Source of the DNA: JANLQX01 sp031368095
GTDB lineage: Bacteria > Actinomycetota > Acidimicrobiia > Acidimicrobiales > JANYDT01
Reading direction: 5' to 3'
DNA: 5,966 nucleotides
NCBI GenBank assembly: GCA_031368095.1
Contig: JANLQX010000136.1
Coordinates: 1 to 5,966, forward strand
Below the pieces are notes generated by a model that worked only from the letters and a program-made list of their open reading frames with translations, searched no databases and was not told the origin of the DNA. A program made the translations under genes and the position numbers. The stretch's first letter is position 1, and every line of letters begins with the position of its first letter. Positions 5,609 to 5,966 of the stretch are shown piece after piece.

Positions 5609-5866
5609 ATGACCTCCGAGATCACGCCCGTGGCCGACATCACCATGTACTGGCGGCCCGGTTGCGGGTTTTGCGCTTCCCTCAAGCGTCAGCTCGACAA
5701 GCACGACCTGCCCTACGACGCCCACAACATCTGGGATGAGCCCGACGCGGCGGCCTTCGTCCGCTCCGTGGCCCGTGGCAACGAAACTGTTCCCACGCTC
5801 GTAGTGAAAGGGAAAGCGATGGTCAATCCGTCGATCGGCGACGTGGTGGAGGCCCTCGCCGGCTGA
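5609..5866 (+). CDS. Mycoredoxin-like glutaredoxin
   Basis: The 85-residue single-domain thioredoxin-fold protein begins a first strand at ITMYWRPGCGFC, with the dithiol active site C-G-F-C (Cys21 and Cys24 by my count). It has the cis-Pro motif ETVPTLVV and a family-like VNPSIGDVVEAL near the C-terminus. The MYW-R-GC-FC pattern and the NIWDEPDAAAFVRSVARGNETVPT block resemble actinobacterial mycoredoxins, which reduce mixed disulfides with mycothiol. That cofactor is inferred, as no mycothiol gene is certain here. The ATG at 5609 has AGG about 9 nt upstream. It lies 10 bp after the DUF2277-type gene and converges on a probable thioredoxin-fold gene whose stop is 5 bp beyond its own. Confidence 0.9.
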   Translation: MTSEITPVADITMYWRPGCGFCASLKRQLDKHDLPYDAHNIWDEPDAAAFVRSVARGNETVPTLVVKGKAMVNPSIGDVVEALAG

Positions 5867-5871
5867 GACGA

Positions 5872-5966
5872 TCAGACCTTGGTGAGCACGTCGTCGTAGT
5901 CGACTTCACCCGTATAGCGGGCCAGGATCTTGCCGTCGACGCTGATCAACAGGGCCGACGGCTGGC
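5872..5966 (-). CDS. C-terminal 30 residues of a probable thioredoxin-fold (TlpA/AhpC-like) protein
   Basis: A minus-strand frame enters from the right edge and ends at TGA 5874-5872. It reads QPSALLISVDGKILARYTGE followed by VDYDDVLTKV. The pattern P-S-A-L-L-I-S-x-D-G-K-I-x-A-R-x-x-G is the cis-Pro strand, turn and strand near the end of TlpA/AhpC-type thiol oxidoreductases, followed by the last helix. The active-site cysteines would lie outside the window, so reductase and peroxidase activity cannot be told apart. It converges on the glutaredoxin gene with a 5-bp gap and no visible terminator between them. Confidence 0.65.
   Translation of the reverse strand, partial: QPSALLISVDGKILARYTGEVDYDDVLTKV

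Overview
The window is GC-rich with actinobacterial hallmarks: an MPB70/MPB83-type fasciclin lipoprotein, a mycoredoxin-like glutaredoxin, GTG starts, and tightly overlapping genes. An actinomycete-class organism (possibly Acidimicrobiia-like) is my inference; no rRNA or other phylogenetic marker is present. I see no mobile element, CRISPR array, tRNA or rRNA.

Layout. (1) 1-1004, minus strand: a transglutaminase-like protein, then the 5' end of an unidentified gene that starts on the last base of its stop codon and runs off the left edge. (2) 1084-1126: a strong hairpin terminator. (3) 1140-1913, minus strand: a secreted FAS1 lipoprotein with a repetitive Ser/Thr/Asp/Ala stalk. (4) 2055-5114, minus strand: a four-gene overlapping operon. 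In transcription order it holds a PIG-L/LmbE-type deacetylase, a NodS-like SAM methyltransferase, a family 2 glycosyltransferase and a short acyl-CoA-dehydrogenase-fold flavoprotein. (5) 5115-5295: a divergent promoter region with a nested inverted repeat. (6) 5296-5866, plus strand: a DUF2277-type small protein, then a mycoredoxin-like glutaredoxin. (7) 5872-5966, minus strand: the C-terminal end of a probable thioredoxin-fold protein, convergent with the glutaredoxin gene.

The operon in (4) is the most interesting part. Every junction is an overlap of 4 or 7 nt, so the four proteins are probably made together and act in one pathway. Sugar transfer, N-deacetylation, methylation and flavin-dependent oxidation together suggest building and decorating an amino-sugar-containing small molecule or glycolipid. 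The logic resembles the NodC/NodB/NodS steps of Nod factor synthesis, but the product cannot be read from the sequence. Other points worth a second look are a transglutaminase with Cys at the usual catalytic His position, and a DUF2277 gene whose family-like C-terminus lies in the +1 frame, which is open into the glutaredoxin gene.
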